From: Piper betle
Taxonomy: Eukaryota > Streptophyta > Magnoliopsida > Piperales > Piperaceae
Length of the DNA: 64,000 nucleotides
Assembly: GCA_033002965.1 (NCBI GenBank)
Contig: JAURVB010003446.1
Span: 32,178 to 96,177 of the forward strand
Reading direction: 5' to 3'
Notes under the pieces: model-generated
Databases searched by the model: none
Told to the model about the DNA's origin: nothing
Seen by the model: only the letters and a program-made list of their open reading frames with translations
In this document: positions 1-12,499 of the stretch, piece after piece
How positions within the stretch are numbered: the first letter of the stretch is position 1
Layout: each line of letters starts with the position of its first letter
Position numbers and translations under genes: made by a program

Positions 1-2390
1 TAAAAGTTTGTTAAGATTTGCAAAACCAGTATGGAGAAAATAATAAAGCATAATTTTTTTTTTTAAAAAGACGTCAAAATTCAAAAGCTTTTGGCTGTTT
101 TTAAAAGCCTCACAAAATTTTTATAAAAAATGGAATGTCATTTATTCTTTTCCTATATATGTCCCCGACTTCCCCTCCTTTTTCTACTTGACACTTCTTC
201 ATCCCCCCCTTCCTCCCTCAGCTCCTCCCCTCCCCTACTGGTAAAACTTTATCCTTCTCCTCCTTCCACTTCCTCTACCACCGTTGTCCTTACCTATCGT
301 CGCTAAAAAAATAAATTTTTTTTTATAACCTCACCCAAAAAAATGGTGATTTTTTTTTAATTTTAAGTGATTGTGGCGTTGAATTTGCTGTGATTCACCA
401 TTATCTTTTATTGGTATCAAACAACAATATTAGTTGGTAGGTTTTACGTTATATTTTATTTATGTCAAATAATAATTTTTTTAAAAAAATTGACTGCAGC
501 TTTTAAAATGTAATTTTATAAATTCTATAGCTTTTTATAATTGTAACAAAATGTCTAGTGATTTTATATATAATTTTTTATTATAATTAACTGTCCCAAT
601 AATTAGTTAAAAACTAAGTAGTAGGCTACTAATTTAATTTGTATTTATGTTGTACAATTTTACAAGTTTATCTTAAAAATAATTAATTTGAAATTATATT
701 TTTTGTTTAAAATTATTTTACCTTAGAATATTTAAGTCTTATCCAAAGTGCCCAATTAATCACTAAGTCACCCCACCTCTTAGCATTTATGTAAATCGCA
801 ACTCATTTATCCCAACACTTTTAAGCACTTACTAATGGGGCTTTTAGGGCCTAGTTAAACTAGATCTTTCTTTGTATTTAACAAACGTCCATACCACTAT
901 TAGACTTATTATTTAGGGTTTTAATAAATATATGTATGAATTATAATTCAAAGTATTAGCTTACGTTATATTTAACACTCTTCGCAATTGCAAGGTGTCA
1001 ACTCATAACCATCCAGACACTTCCCGTACTTGTAAGGCAATTAAGTACTTAGTAACTGGGGTCTAGTTAAACTAGATCTTTTTTTGCCTTTAAAAAACGT
1101 TCATACCTCTATTGGACTGGCCATTTAGGGGTTTATCAAACGTCCACATGAATTCTAATTTAAAGCATTAGTTTAAATTATTTTCGACACTCCCTACAAT
1201 TGCAAGGTGGCAACTAATATCCTTCCTAACACTTGAGGCGATTAAGTGCTTAGTAATGAGATCTTTTAAGGCTAGGTAAACTAGATTTTTCCTTGCCTTT
1301 AACAAGCGTCCACACTTTTATTGGACTAGCCATTTAAGGCTTTAACAAACGTCCACCTGAATTATAATTCAAAACATTAGCTTAAATTATTTTCAACGAA
1401 TAGGAGTTCATTAGATCTTTCTTTGTCTTTAACAGATTTCTGCACCTTTATTGGACTTGTCATCTGCACCTTTATTGGACTTGTCATATGGGGCTTTAAC
1501 AAACGTCTATATTAATTTTAATTCAAAGCATTATTTAAATTATTTTTAATGAATTGGAATTCACCGGATCTTTTTTTGTCTTTAACAAATGTAACCTTTA
1601 TTGGACTTGTTATTTGGGGCTTTAACAATTGTCTGCATAAATTCTAATTCAAAACATTAGCTTAAATTATTTTCAACAAATTTGAGTCACAAGAATAAAA
1701 AAAAATTCAAAGCATACTTTTTGGGCTTCATTTTTTGTTGACAAAAAAGGGATGAGTTGGTGGCATTTGTTTGGCAGGGAGTTGGGGGTTTTGTTTTCTT
1801 TTTGAAACAAAAGGGAGTTGGTGCTATGATGTCATAAGTAGATTTGAGCCTTATCTAAAACAAGTAACCAGCAAGTAAGGCAGCCTACCTATTAACTTTT
1901 ATCAAGATTACAATTCATAAGTAGAATTAAACCTTATTTAAAATAATTAACTAGCCAATAAGGCAACTTACATCTTAATATTTATCAAGGTTATAATTTA
2001 TATCTATTACAGATGTGAGAGTATTGTCGACATTACCCAAACTATTTTCAACATTACTGACAAGAAATCGTAAAAAAATTAATTTAAATCAAGCCACTAA
2101 GGATCTTTAAGCTTTAGGATCAACTTGAAGCAACCAAGCTAACTCCTCAAGGACCCTTACTCTGAGCTCTTTGTTCAAAGCGAAAAAGATGAAGACAGGG
2201 AAGTAAACATAAGAGTTTAAGATTAGGGGAAGATTGACATGAGCCTTCAGGTTTATCTTGGCTAACTCATAAACTAGGAGGGGCCGCTGCCATCACACGG
2301 CTGGTCCCACGATCATCTTGAAATCTTGACCGTCTACTTTACCAATCGAACGGTTAGGAAAATCAGATAATAACCTAAATTTAGGTTTGT
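1..2390. other. AT-rich intergenic DNA
   Basis: No coding exon was recognised on either strand. The stretch is AT-rich with many short A and T runs. A pyrimidine-rich patch lies at about 165-300, and a decayed tandem repeat fills 780-1700 (separate entry). The last few hundred bases should include the promoter of the downstream SPOC gene. Confidence 0.6.
780..1700. repeat. decayed tandem repeat, about five units
   Basis: A block of the form AACTAGATCTTTCTTTG, then AACAAACGTCCA, then TATTGGACTTG and a TTTAGGGCTTTAACAAA-like segment recurs near 858, 1072, 1279, 1405 and 1560. The first units are spaced about 210 bases apart and the later ones are shorter (about 125-155). A 24-base piece is also doubled at 1440-1485. 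Units differ at many positions, so the array is old. It may derive from a transposon or a satellite; I cannot tell which. Confidence 0.6.
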
Positions 2391-2401
2391 CTTCCCCAAC
2401 C

Positions 2402-2409
2402 TATAAATA
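2402..2409 (+). promoter_or_regulatory. TATA box of the SPOC gene
   Basis: TATAAATA lies in a C-rich context. Transcription would start about 30 bases downstream, near 2433, just before the pyrimidine-rich leader CTTCTCGCTCCTCCATC. The position fits the untranslated first exon ending at 2613. Confidence 0.6.
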
Positions 2410-2432
2410 CTCCCCCTTACCTAAAAGGGGAA

Positions 2433-2613
2433 TCTTCTCGCTCCTCCATCTTCTTCCCTAGAGGGTGCGAAATTCGGAGGTCTTCCGCCGCCGTGTTCTT
2501 CGTCGAATTCGCGGCTCGCAGTTCATGAGGAAGCCGAAAGGTGGGAATTTGGTCGGTAGATTTCGTCTTTTGAGGCGCAAATTGACGTTTGCGCGCGACA
2601 ATTAGCCGCTTCG
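2433..2613 (+). other. probable 5' untranslated exon 1 of the SPOC gene
   Basis: The stretch is GC-richer than its surroundings, follows the TATA box, and ends at a strong donor, TCG|GTGAGTAA (intron begins 2614). The T-rich sequence after it looks like an intron. The best matching acceptor is TATTTTTCAG ending at 5050, 60 bases before the start codon. A cryptic acceptor at 2785 could give a further leader exon. The start of the exon is inferred from the TATA box only. Confidence 0.5.
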
Positions 2614-5050
2614 GTGAGTAATCATTCTTTTTCGCTGTTCGTGTTTTATTTTGTGATTTTCGGTTGAAGAATTGGGATTTGGGGAGTTTTTTTTGGTTTC
2701 TGGAAGTTGTAGGCTTTTAGGGTTTGGATTGTTTGCGTGGTTGGTTTTTATTCGTTTTTGATTGCTTGTCTTCTGGAATTTGCAGCGAGGAGCGAAGTTA
2801 TGATGTTCTTGGCTGCAAATTGATCCTTAATTTGTAAAAAGTTGTATCTTTTTTTGTGATATGATGTTGCCTTGGTGCGCTTTGTGTGTTGTTTGTTCTT
2901 TGTACTAAGATTTATGCAGAAGAAAAGTGGGTTGATACACTTGGATGCTGGGAGAAACACACACTACCGGATTGCAGAGGCGGCAAATTGAGGTCGCCAA
3001 TCGACAAAACTTTTTCGTCGGAAGAAAAATTTTGAAAACCTTCTTCTTTTTTTATCATAGAGAAACCCTTAAATTTGTTAAATGTTTGTTTTGCAAATTT
3101 TGTGATTGGGAAGGCCGAATCTTTTGGGTGTTTTCTTTTAAAAAAACAAAAAATTTCCAATCATATCACTCTCTTATTCTACTATTTTAGTATATTAATA
3201 TTGATTAATGCAAGTTTGCATGAGGAATTTTCTAATAACACTGAATGAGTTGTAATATTGACACTTGCTATTTGGAAAATATTCATTATCCGCCAATTTA
3301 TTAAAAAAATCCTTTCTTAAGTCGAATATTGATTAACTTTAATAACTAATTTTCTCCTTCCACAACTCCCAAAGAATGATTGGAAGACATGGATATCCTT
3401 TTAAGTTTAGGAGTGAAGAAACTTTAAAATTGTGAACATTATTGGAGCCCGTCGAACTTGTGTTATAATAAGCGATACTAAATTTGGACTATCAATACAA
3501 TATATGTACATGTATTCTATAATGGACAATCCCTGTGATAGGGTTACAAGTAAGTTGATCATAATCATCAACCTAATTTGCATTCCAATCAGTTTAGGCC
3601 TTCATGCTTTTCTCGACCTCTTTTGGTATTAAAAGCTAAAATTTCTTTCTTTTTGTAAACGTTCCAAAGAGCCTTATCAGACCCATGGCGCCTCTTACAT
3701 TAACTATAAACCCATTTTAACATTCTTAATTCGAATAAATTACTCTTCCTAAGACCATTTTATATGAGAAAAAAAACTCACTCGTCATAAAACATAACAA
3801 TCATTTTAAACGGCAAAAATAAGCTTTCTGTCGGCAGAAAACGTAGCACAACTTGAGGATGTACAGTACACGGATCATGTATAGCCGTACTTTGCACACA
3901 CACCGGTTTATGTAGAAGCCAAGCCTACGACGTATTTGGGTTTATGTAATGTAGAGGGCTAGAAGCCGAGCTTTACGACGTAATTGATCTTATGACGGTC
4001 AAAATTTGTAGGATTTCATTGATACCTGCAATCTTCCCGAGTTTAATGTTTTTATTCCGGCAACATCCATGCCAATATCGTTCTTTGAGTTGTCTTTGGG
4101 CTTTGACTCGAGATACTTTTTAGTGATTACTATCAAGATGCATAGTTTAGTCCTTGCTTGTATTGCCGCTAAAATTTCATTTTGTTTGGGGTGTTAATGT
4201 TTGAACCTTTCGATTCTAGAGTAACTTTCTCTGAACGTCTTTTATAGTAGTATCAGCAATCAGGAAAGTTCACGATCTACTGCATCCCATCTGACGTTGC
4301 GTTGTTGTTCAGTGATTGCTTGTAATGAGTTATGTTTCTATTCTCTTTGATTAGCTTGCTCTGTTAGGTAGCAGTAATTGGAAACAACTGGCACTTCCAA
4401 TTTTTGCTTTTTTTCTTGATTTCATTAATACCTCAGCTGGTTGTTCGAAGGGTTTAAAACGAAAGTAATCTAAGGGACAAGTTTCATTGGTTTTATAGAG
4501 TGTTGATCTTTGTGAAACTTTTCTGTTATGGTTAGATTATGTTGGCTATGTGCTCTGTTAGTGTCTGTTGTGATGAGTGTGTTTACCATTGTTTTATAAT
4601 ATGTTAACTCTCTTCAGAGAGATAGTCATTTATACAAGTTCAAAATATCTGTCTCCTGAGTAATGCTTTCTCAAAAAACAATTTGGAAATAATCTGCCAT
4701 CTCAATTCTAGGGAGCAGACGTCTCCTTATTATAGTAATTTATATGCATTTTGTCTCTCTTGAACTTCAAAATGTTCGTTATATATGCGCTGTATTTGTT
4801 ATATCTGTTGCTGACTTACCCAAAAGTTGCTTCACATGTTTTTTTAGTCACTTGGCTTGCAAATTCTTTGTGTTGAGCTATTACTGTTTCCTTTTTGATA
4901 TCCTATTTAGTGCAGTTGTAGCTTGTTGTTTGATGCTTTATTGCTATTTCTAATATCTCTTTAACGTGGTTCTTCATTTATTCTTCTGCATCTTATACTT
5001 TAAACTTTACCCAATAAAGTCCTAACTTTGTTCGCTTAACTATTTTTCAG
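2614..5050 (+). other. long leader intron (about 2.4 kb)
   Basis: GTGAGTAA at the left end and TATTTTTCAG at the right end bound a T-rich stretch with no recognisable coding exon. It contains an imperfect ~49-base direct repeat near 3912 and 3961, both with AGAAGCC...ACGACGTA. Short open frames inside it (for example near 2945-3190 and 4744-4953) have no recognisable protein. Confidence 0.5.
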
Positions 5051-5086
5051 CTTGAGAAAGTTGTCTTGGAAGGTCTCGAATAAGAC

Positions 5087-5104
5087 ATGGCTTGTTTGTA
5101 TTGA
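5087..5104 (+). promoter_or_regulatory. five-codon upstream ORF
   Basis: ATG GCT TGT TTG TAT TGA (peptide MACLY) ends six bases before the main ATG at 5111 and lies in the exon that carries it. Such a short uORF so close to the start could reduce translation or require leaky scanning or reinitiation. That is inference from position. Confidence 0.4.
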
Positions 5105-5110
5105 AACAAA

Positions 5111-8100
5111 ATGGATTTTATGGACCTACCCAATAATTTTTCCATGGTGGGCAATCTTAGTCTACAGCAGTTACCGCTGACAAATAAGCAGCCCCTCCAT
5201 GCACAAGCATCTCCCAAGGCGCAGGTGCAATCACTTCTGAAGACCCAGGTTCTGCCATTTCCAAAGCCGCCAACTCAACCTCGTTCTAAGCCTAAGATGC
5301 AGCGTCAGCTGAATTCACAACTGCACAAGTTTCAGCCATTTTCTAATCCATCCCAACCACTTTCCAAGCCTCAAGAGTTATTTGATGGTGTACGATTGAA
5401 ACTAAGAGAGTCATTAGTGGCAGCTTTGGCTTTGTGTGATGGGACAAAGAATGTGCAGAAAAACGAGAGCAAGAGTTATCAAAGTGAAGGGGTGAATGCT
5501 TCCATGATGCAATCTTCTGCAAAGTTACCTGAATTCCAGGTAGAAATCGAAGTTCCCCCACCTCAAGAAGTTCCATCTGTTTCCGTACTGTCTTCTGCAG
5601 ATCCTCAATTATCTAATTCTACTATAGTAGCTGCAAATTGTACTAATTTAATGCCTGAAAACCCTACTAAAGTTTCTGCATCCAGCAATACAAAATTTAA
5701 TCAGAGTCTTAATGTGGATTCAATTATTAGAAATCCTAATGACGAAGCCAAGCTTGAATTTGCCAAAATGTGGTCATGTGATCAAGATTTTCATCCAAGT
5801 GATATTTTTCCTGAAGAAGAAACTTCGTTCATTTTGAAAGATGATCTTTTACAAGGCAATGGACTTTGCTGGGCTTCTGATCTAGATCTTGACAATTTTG
5901 ATGTAAATGAAATACATGAAGCAAAAAAATTCAAACTTATGGAACAATCTTTTGAGATGCAAAATGAGTTATCCCCACAAATTCTTGCAGCAAAAATTGA
6001 GGTGGAATTGTTTAAACTATTTGGTGGTGTCAATAAGAAGTACAAGGAGAAAGGGCGGTCACTTTTGTTTAATTTGAAAGATCGAAATAATCCTGAACTC
6101 AGAGAGCGTGTGATGGCAGGTAAAATTCCACCTGAAAAGTTATGTAGCATGACAGCAGAGGAACTCGCTTCAGAAGAGCTTTCTCAGTGGAGGATTGCTA
6201 AAGCTGAGGAGCTTGCTCAGATGGTTGTTTTGACAGATTCTGAAGTTGATTTAAGGCGTGTTGTGAAGAAAACACATAAAGGCGAGTTTCAGGTAGAGTT
6301 TGAGCATGATGATGGGGCTTCTGTGGAGGTGACTATTGGAGAAAGCTCTCTAAGTAAGATGCCAAGCCAAGCTACTGGGACTAAAGGGCAGCAGAATGAA
6401 AAAGTGAAAATCGATGCGACTGAGAAAATCAGTTCAGATGGTGATAAACCTATAATTCCTGTACATGATGGCACAGATTTGGTGCAAGGTCCTATGGTGG
6501 ATGATGAATTGAAGGATACAGAGTTTCTTCCTCCAATTGTTTCTTTGGATGAATTTATGGAATCTTTACATGATGGACCAGCCTTTGATAACTTTCCAGG
6601 TAATGGTACAAAAGCCATCACTTTGAACGAAGGAAATTTAGAAAGCTCAGGTCCTGTGGCTGACCTTGCAAAGTCGAATTTAAAGGAAGCAGTAGACATT
6701 TTACGCTTGAAGAAACATGCTGAAACAGAGATGAGTAAGAAAAATGATAATAATTTGAAATTGGATGAGTGTGAGGTAGAATCAAAGGTCATATCTGGGG
6801 TTGATGATAGTAAATGTGAGAAAGCCATATCTGGGGTTGACGATAGTAAAGATGAAAAGGTTTGGATTGGAATACTTCAACTAAGTATCTCTTCTTTGGT
6901 TACTGTGGCTGGTTATTTTAAAAGGTGAGATTCTTGCATGTGTCTCTTCTAGTTTATTTATGACATTTATATCAGAATTTGAACAATAGGTGGAGTACAA
7001 AAAGAACACAAAAAATTAGAATATACAAGGATGCATGAATATTTGATGAGTGACTAAGAATACCAGTTCATTTTTTTGTTGTTTAAGGGCTAAACCAATA
7101 ATGAATCTTGTTATTTCATTACAGCTATTATTTGACTAATGCACAGTGCTACAAAATTCATGAATAAAAGATTAATTCTGGGTGATTTGTTGATGTGAAA
7201 AGAACAAGATGGTTTAATCGAAGCGCTAACATAACATGTACTGTAATTTGTCTCCCACTGTACTAGTGTGGCATTGGTTATCTTTGCCTGCACATACCAA
7301 TGATTCCTACTTTCCTAGCCAACCCAATTTGGTTATATTATAGTGCTGTGTTTTTTATGTTCAAATACCAAGTGCTTTGAAATACTTTTATAGATGGTGG
7401 CTTTTTTTTTTTTTGTCATAATGTTATATCATAGAGAGATTAGTGCCTCAAGTTTGTTTTCTTGTGTTCAGTGGTGAAAGGACATCAACTAAAGAATGGC
7501 CCAGTTTACTTGAAATTAAAGGAAGAGTTAAACTTGATCCTTTTAAGAAATTTCTTAGAGAGCTTCCTAAATCTCGAAGTCGCGCAATCATGGTACAAGA
7601 TTGATTACTCTGATTGCTTGTTTTCAATTTCTGTTAAAATTTTTTCATGTTGGCTTTATTTCAAACCAAATCTTTCTATTCAACAATGAAAACCATATAT
7701 GCATTTTCAACCTATTATTGTATGGAAATTTGCAGGTTATTCAACTTATCTGGGAGAAGGATACCTCTGAGAGTGTTCCGTCTAAGGTTAGTTTTGTGTT
7801 TGGCTGAATAATTATCGACCCATGTTAATATTTCAGTTATTGTAACATTGTTTTACTGTTTAAATTGCAGGTGGTTGCATCATATGTTGCAGATGAGCGT
7901 GTTGGCCTTACGGAGCCAGCCCCTGGTGTAGAAATGTATATTTGCCCGGCTGATAGCAATATGTCAGAAACGTTGTCTGGGGTTTTACCTAAAGAGCATG
8001 CTGAATCGATAAGGGCAGTAGACGGTGGCCTAATAGGAATTGTTGTATGGCGCAGAGCCATGTCGTCCACATCCCCAAGGCCATCTACCCACAGGCAGAG

Positions 8101-8839
8101 CTCGAGAAAACATCATTCTTCATCCCTAAAGAAACAGCAACAAGGAAAAAGAGTCCGTGTGGAGCAACCTCCTCCCAAAACCCTGGATGCACCATCTACT
8201 GCGAATCCTGTCTCAGCACCTGATGATGATGTGCCTCCTGGGTTTGGCCCAGAAACATGCCGGAAATCACAGGATGACGATGATCTTCCTGAATTCGAAT
8301 TTGGCCACACTTCTGATTGTAAAGTTAGCAAACCCGAGGAATCTGGCAAGGGATTGCTTGGACCTCCACCTCGCCGAGTTGAGCAAGTGAGGGACCTGAT
8401 TCACAGGTATGGCCAGAACAAAGAATCTTCTGGGCCGGTGAGTTTGGGTCCCCCAGGTAGGGGTGTTGGAATTGAAATCCAGCCGTGGAATGACGACGAC
8501 GACGATATACCTGAGTGGCAACCCAGCCATGAAGCTCGGCCACAATCTCATCCCCTGCCGGCAGCACCACAGCGGTTAATGGGCGCTTTGCACCCTTACC
8601 GTCAACTCTCCATTCATTCTCCTCGTATGGTTTCCCAACATCCGCAAGTGGGATTGCAACCCCCTTTACGTATGCCTTACCATTCCCAGTCGGCTCAAGT
8701 GCTGGATCAAGCAACGCAGCAACCATGGCAACGTCTCAGTTCGTCTGGTACACCAGCCGTTGGTGTTGCTGCCATTGCTGGTCAGCAATACTATGGCGTG
8801 CCTGGCCAAACTAGAACGGAATGGAGGCCATATCGATAG
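5111..8839 (+). CDS. TFIIS central domain and SPOC domain protein (nuclear, transcription-related)
   Basis: Coding exons are 5111-6924, 7472-7592, 7736-7786 and 7871-8839; all introns are GT-AG and the joined frame is open for 984 residues. The first 280 residues are low-complexity, rich in Q, P and S. Residues ~285-375 match the TFIIS central domain (ILAAKIEVELFKLFGG, then RSLLFNLKDRNNPELRERV and KLCSMTAEELASEELSQWR). Residues ~583-726 form a SPOC domain that spans all three splice junctions: it starts at VWIGILQLSISSLVTVAG, continues GERTSTKEWPSLLEIKGRV, and ends GLIGIVVWRRAM. The tail is Pro-rich with acidic motifs DDDVPPGFGP, DDDDLPEFEF and DDDDDIPEW. This is the plant death-inducer-obliterator/BYE1-like family, related to Arabidopsis AT5G25520 and AT5G11430. 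The role is inferred as chromatin or RNA polymerase II elongation control. No frame damage was seen. Confidence 0.92.
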
Positions 8840-10080
8840 CGATTGTGATGTTAATAGCCTCGTAGCGCAATAGTCGAAGGAAATGGTAGTTTTATGTTGT
8901 ATGTTAAGTTGACAGCCTTTTTCTTTTGGCTTATTTTTAGTGCTTTTTGCAGTCAACGCAACCTGTATAGCATCTTTAGATGTCGTTTTTACCTGTCTGG
9001 TATTTGTAGGAATTTGATCATGGCGGTTAGTTACTTAGTGCTTCTAAAACAGTCTGTTTAACATTATTTGTACAGCATAAGTAGTATTTATGAGAATTTC
9101 AAATGATAAATCTTGTAACAATTAGATAACATTATCGAACTTACTTATAGACATATAATATACTACTGATAATTGAGCAAACGAGTTTGTGAGTATTTTG
9201 TATTCGGCTAGGTTTGATTTGACTTAAAATTTGACATTTAAATATTTGACTTTGAATTAGACACGAATTTGAATCTTACAAAAGAAGGTAGTGTTCAACT
9301 CAATTCGATTATAACTTGAATTATAAACCTGAATTTGATTTGATAATATAATATAATAATATATATAATATTATTTGTTTATTCAAAATATATTTAAAAT
9401 TATAGATAAATATTATTATTAACTACATAATAGATCAATCACTTATAATTATTAATCATCTACTTCTACCACTATATATATTCTCACAAATAGAGCAATG
9501 ACATTATAAAGAAAAATATTTAAGAAAATCTAAAAATCATTGAAGGTCATCCAAAGCACGAAGTATAGCTAAATTTATACCTTCGAAGCTGGCTTTGACT
9601 TCAAACAAGAGTTCTCTATTTTAGCAGCAAAGTACAAATTGCATTACCAACTACGTACTATAGTTTTAAATATATAGCAAAAGGAAAGAGGTAAATCAAT
9701 GTCAATTTATGAACAAAATATTTACTCAATTCCAAATGTGACAAGGGGGGATATAATTTTGTATTAAAATATACTTCTTGGATTCTTCCCAGCCTCTAAT
9801 TTCCAATCGTTTTTTCCTACACGCCTTCCAAAAGGCACTTCCATGCCTTATCAGCTTATCTAGTTAATAATTATTTATAAAAAAACATCACATAATTTAA
9901 TGGAAAAGAAAAAAATGTGAATAGAGGATGCACACTTATATTAAAAGTGTCTTCCATGTTTCTTGATAACATGATATGAAAAATACTTATATGAAAAAAA
10001 AGGAAAGCACTAAATTAAACCCAAAAAATAAATACCCAACACATATACACAAAAGAGAAATAAAAAGACACAAAATTGTG
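8840..10080. other. 3' UTR of the SPOC gene and AT-rich spacer
   Basis: The first ~200 bases after the stop are T-rich and probably the 3' untranslated region; no clear AATAAA was found in the expected place. From about 9180 the sequence is strongly AT-rich with no coding signal. Confidence 0.5.
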
Positions 10081-10254
10081 TTTTTTTTAAAAAAGATCAA
10101 GAAATTTAAATTGGCTTAATTCAATTTATTTGTATAGCATTTTATTAGATTTTATTTAGTATTTTTGGGATTTATTTTATTATTATTGACTCTTGTCGGG
10201 AGCGAGTCAAATTTTATTTATAAAACTACCCTTGCATGTATTTAATCCCCAGCC

Positions 10255-11935
10255 AAAAGCTCTTCTTCCACTTCCTCTCTTGGCCGCCCCTCTTCTTATA
10301 ACCATCGCCGCGTTGCCACCATCGTTGTGGCTGACGGTAGGGGTGCTAATTGAGCGAGCGAGCCGAGCTCAACATGTGTTCGAACTCGGCTCGAATAATT
10401 CGAAACTCGTTCGAACTCGACTCGAGATCGAACGAGTTTTGGACATACATGCTCGAGTTCGACTCGAATATCTTTTATGTGTTCGAGCTCGACTCGAGCT
10501 CGAATATACTTAAACTGTTTATTTTTGTGAGCTCGTTCGCCAGCTCGTTCGTTAGCTCGAAACCAGCTCGATTAAAAGTCAAAAGTACCTCACTTAAAAA
10601 AAAAAGTGAGGCCAATGTGGTTTGAACCCACAACCTTGAAGTCATCAAGGTGAATACTTACCATCTCAACTATCTTGCTTCTTTGTTATTATATTTCATA
10701 TATATATATATAATATAAAGACTATATTATTATATTATTTTATCGAGTCGAGTTCGAGTCGAACTACGATAGTCGAGTTCGAGTCGAGTTCGAGTTATAA
10801 CCGAGTCGAGTCGAGTCGAACACGACCTTGCTCAAGCTCGGCTCGTAAGATTCGAGTTCGAGTCGAGTTCGAGTCGAGCATTTAAATGTCGAGTTTCGAG
10901 TCGAGTCAAGCCGAACCGAACGCTAAATGCTCACGAGCTGGCTCGCTCAATTAGCAACCCTAGCTGACGGGAACCTCCCTCTCCGACTATTGTCCCCAAC
11001 CCATCGCCGTCCTCCTTCACCCAAACCACGACATGACTTCCCTGGCATTCCCGAAGTGCAACTCTTCCTTTCTCGGCCACCCTCTTCTTTTTGGCTGCCG
11101 CCATTGTTGTGGCCAATCAGAGCCTTCATCTCCAACCACCTTCCCCAACCCATTGCCGTCCTCCTCCGCCCGGACCGCAGCCTGACTTCCTCGGCGTTTC
11201 CTAAAGTGCAACTCTTCCTCTCCCGGCCACCCTCTTCTTCTGGCCACCGCTATGGCCGACCAGAGCCTTCCTCTCCAACCACCGTCCCCGACCATCACCG
11301 TCTTTCTCCACCCCAGATTGCAGCCTGATTTCCTTGGTATTTCCCGAAGTGCAACTTCTTCTTGTCCCAGCCGCCCTCTTGTTCTAGCTGCAGCTTCCAC
11401 CGCTGCTATGGCCGATCAAGCCTTCCTCTCTGACCACCGTCCTGACCCATCGCTGTCCTCCTCCTCCTGAACAGCAGCCTAACTTCCCCGGTGTGTCCCG
11501 AAATGCAACTCTTCCTCTCCCGGCCACCCTCTTCTTTTGGCCATAGCCACCGCCGCCAATGCTGCTGTGGCTGACCAGAGCCTTCCTCTTCGACCACCGT
11601 CCCCGACCCATCATCATGCTCCTTTGCCTGGACCACGACCTGACTTCCCAGGCCTTTCCCAAAGTGCAACTCATCCTCTCCCTGACCGCCCTCTTCTTCT
11701 AGTCGCCGCCACCGCCACCGCCACCGCCACCGCCACTGTGGTCAACCGGAGTCTTCCTCTCTGATAGCCGTCCCCGACCCATCGCCGTCCTCCTTCACCC
11801 GGAACACGGCCGGACTTCCTCGGCGTTTCCCAAAGTGCAACTCTAACTCTCCTAGCCATTCTCTTCTTCTAGGCGCCACTGCTGTTATGGCAGACCAAAG
11901 CCTTCCTCTCCGACCACCATCCTTGACCCATCGCT
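10255..11935. repeat. GC-rich tandem repeat, ~145-170 bp units
   Basis: The anchor AAGTGCAACTCTTCCT (with variants) occurs at 11054, 11204, 11347, 11501, 11662 and 11833, giving spacings of 150, 143, 154, 161 and 171 bases. Each unit contains GGCCACCCTCTTCTT, then GGCTGACCAGAGCCTTCC, then CCGACCCATCGCCGTCC. An earlier unit begins near 10255 and is split by the hAT element at 10338-10962. Long open frames on both strands here (for example 10927-11328 and 11017-11400) are by-products of the repeat and are not genes. A short (CCGCCA)n tract sits at about 11704-11735. Confidence 0.75.
10338..10962. mobile_element. non-autonomous hAT element with 8 bp target duplication
   Basis: The ends are near-perfect inverted repeats: left TAGGGGTGCTAATTGAGCGA, right (reverse complement) TAGGGTTGCTAATTGAGCGA. 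They are flanked by a perfect 8 bp direct duplication, GCTGACGG, at 10330-10337 and 10963-10970. An 8 bp duplication is the hAT hallmark. Both arms are rich in GAGTCGAGTTCGAG-type runs and are largely complementary, so the element could fold into a long hairpin. No transposase is encoded. Near 10613-10660 it carries GTTTGAACCCACAACCTTGA, which looks like the reverse complement of a tRNA T-arm region. Confidence 0.85.
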
Positions 11936-12499
11936 ACGTGGTATTCTCATCTCCGCCGCCTGGTTTTCTCATCTCCGCTACCTGGTTTTCTCATCTCCAT
12001 CACCTATGATGACATTGCCGCAGGTCGGTGTCCTCCTTCTTGCCTTCCCTCGTCGTTGCTGCCATCAGGAGCAGTCAACACTCGCCCCTAGCTGAGCTCT
12101 TCACAGGTTCTCCTTCCCACACCGAGTCGTCGCTAGGTATACCTAATTAAAAATTGAATTCATGGCCTGTGCTTGATTAACATAATGTGATTAAAAATTA
12201 TGTTGTGATGATTATTATGATGGAATAGTATATCCGTGTATTTATTGATTATTATAATCATGATGAATATGATGATGAAAATCGATAAATAAGTTATGAT
12301 AAAATGCAATATAAATGAGTGGGAGTGTCTAATAGGCACTAGTAATTATTTGATTAACTTGTTTGCATGTTTTGAATGTGGATGGGTGCTAGAAAGTCGT
12401 TTCTGACAATTGATTGGTTAATGATTGAAACTAGGTTTTTGAAATTAAAAGCATTTTTTATCTCAATCTATTTAGTTTGATTGCTTGAAAATAAATGTT

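Noticed and set aside
6289..6828. 179-codon reverse frame
   Set aside because: It is a shadow of the SPOC gene's first coding exon, whose forward frame has the TFIIS and SPOC homology.
8325..8726. 133-codon reverse frame
   Set aside because: It is a shadow of the Pro-rich tail exon of the SPOC protein.
10927..11860. Several long Pro/Arg-rich open frames on both strands
   Set aside because: They lie in the GC-rich tandem array, occur in most frames at once and repeat with the array unit; no domain is visible.
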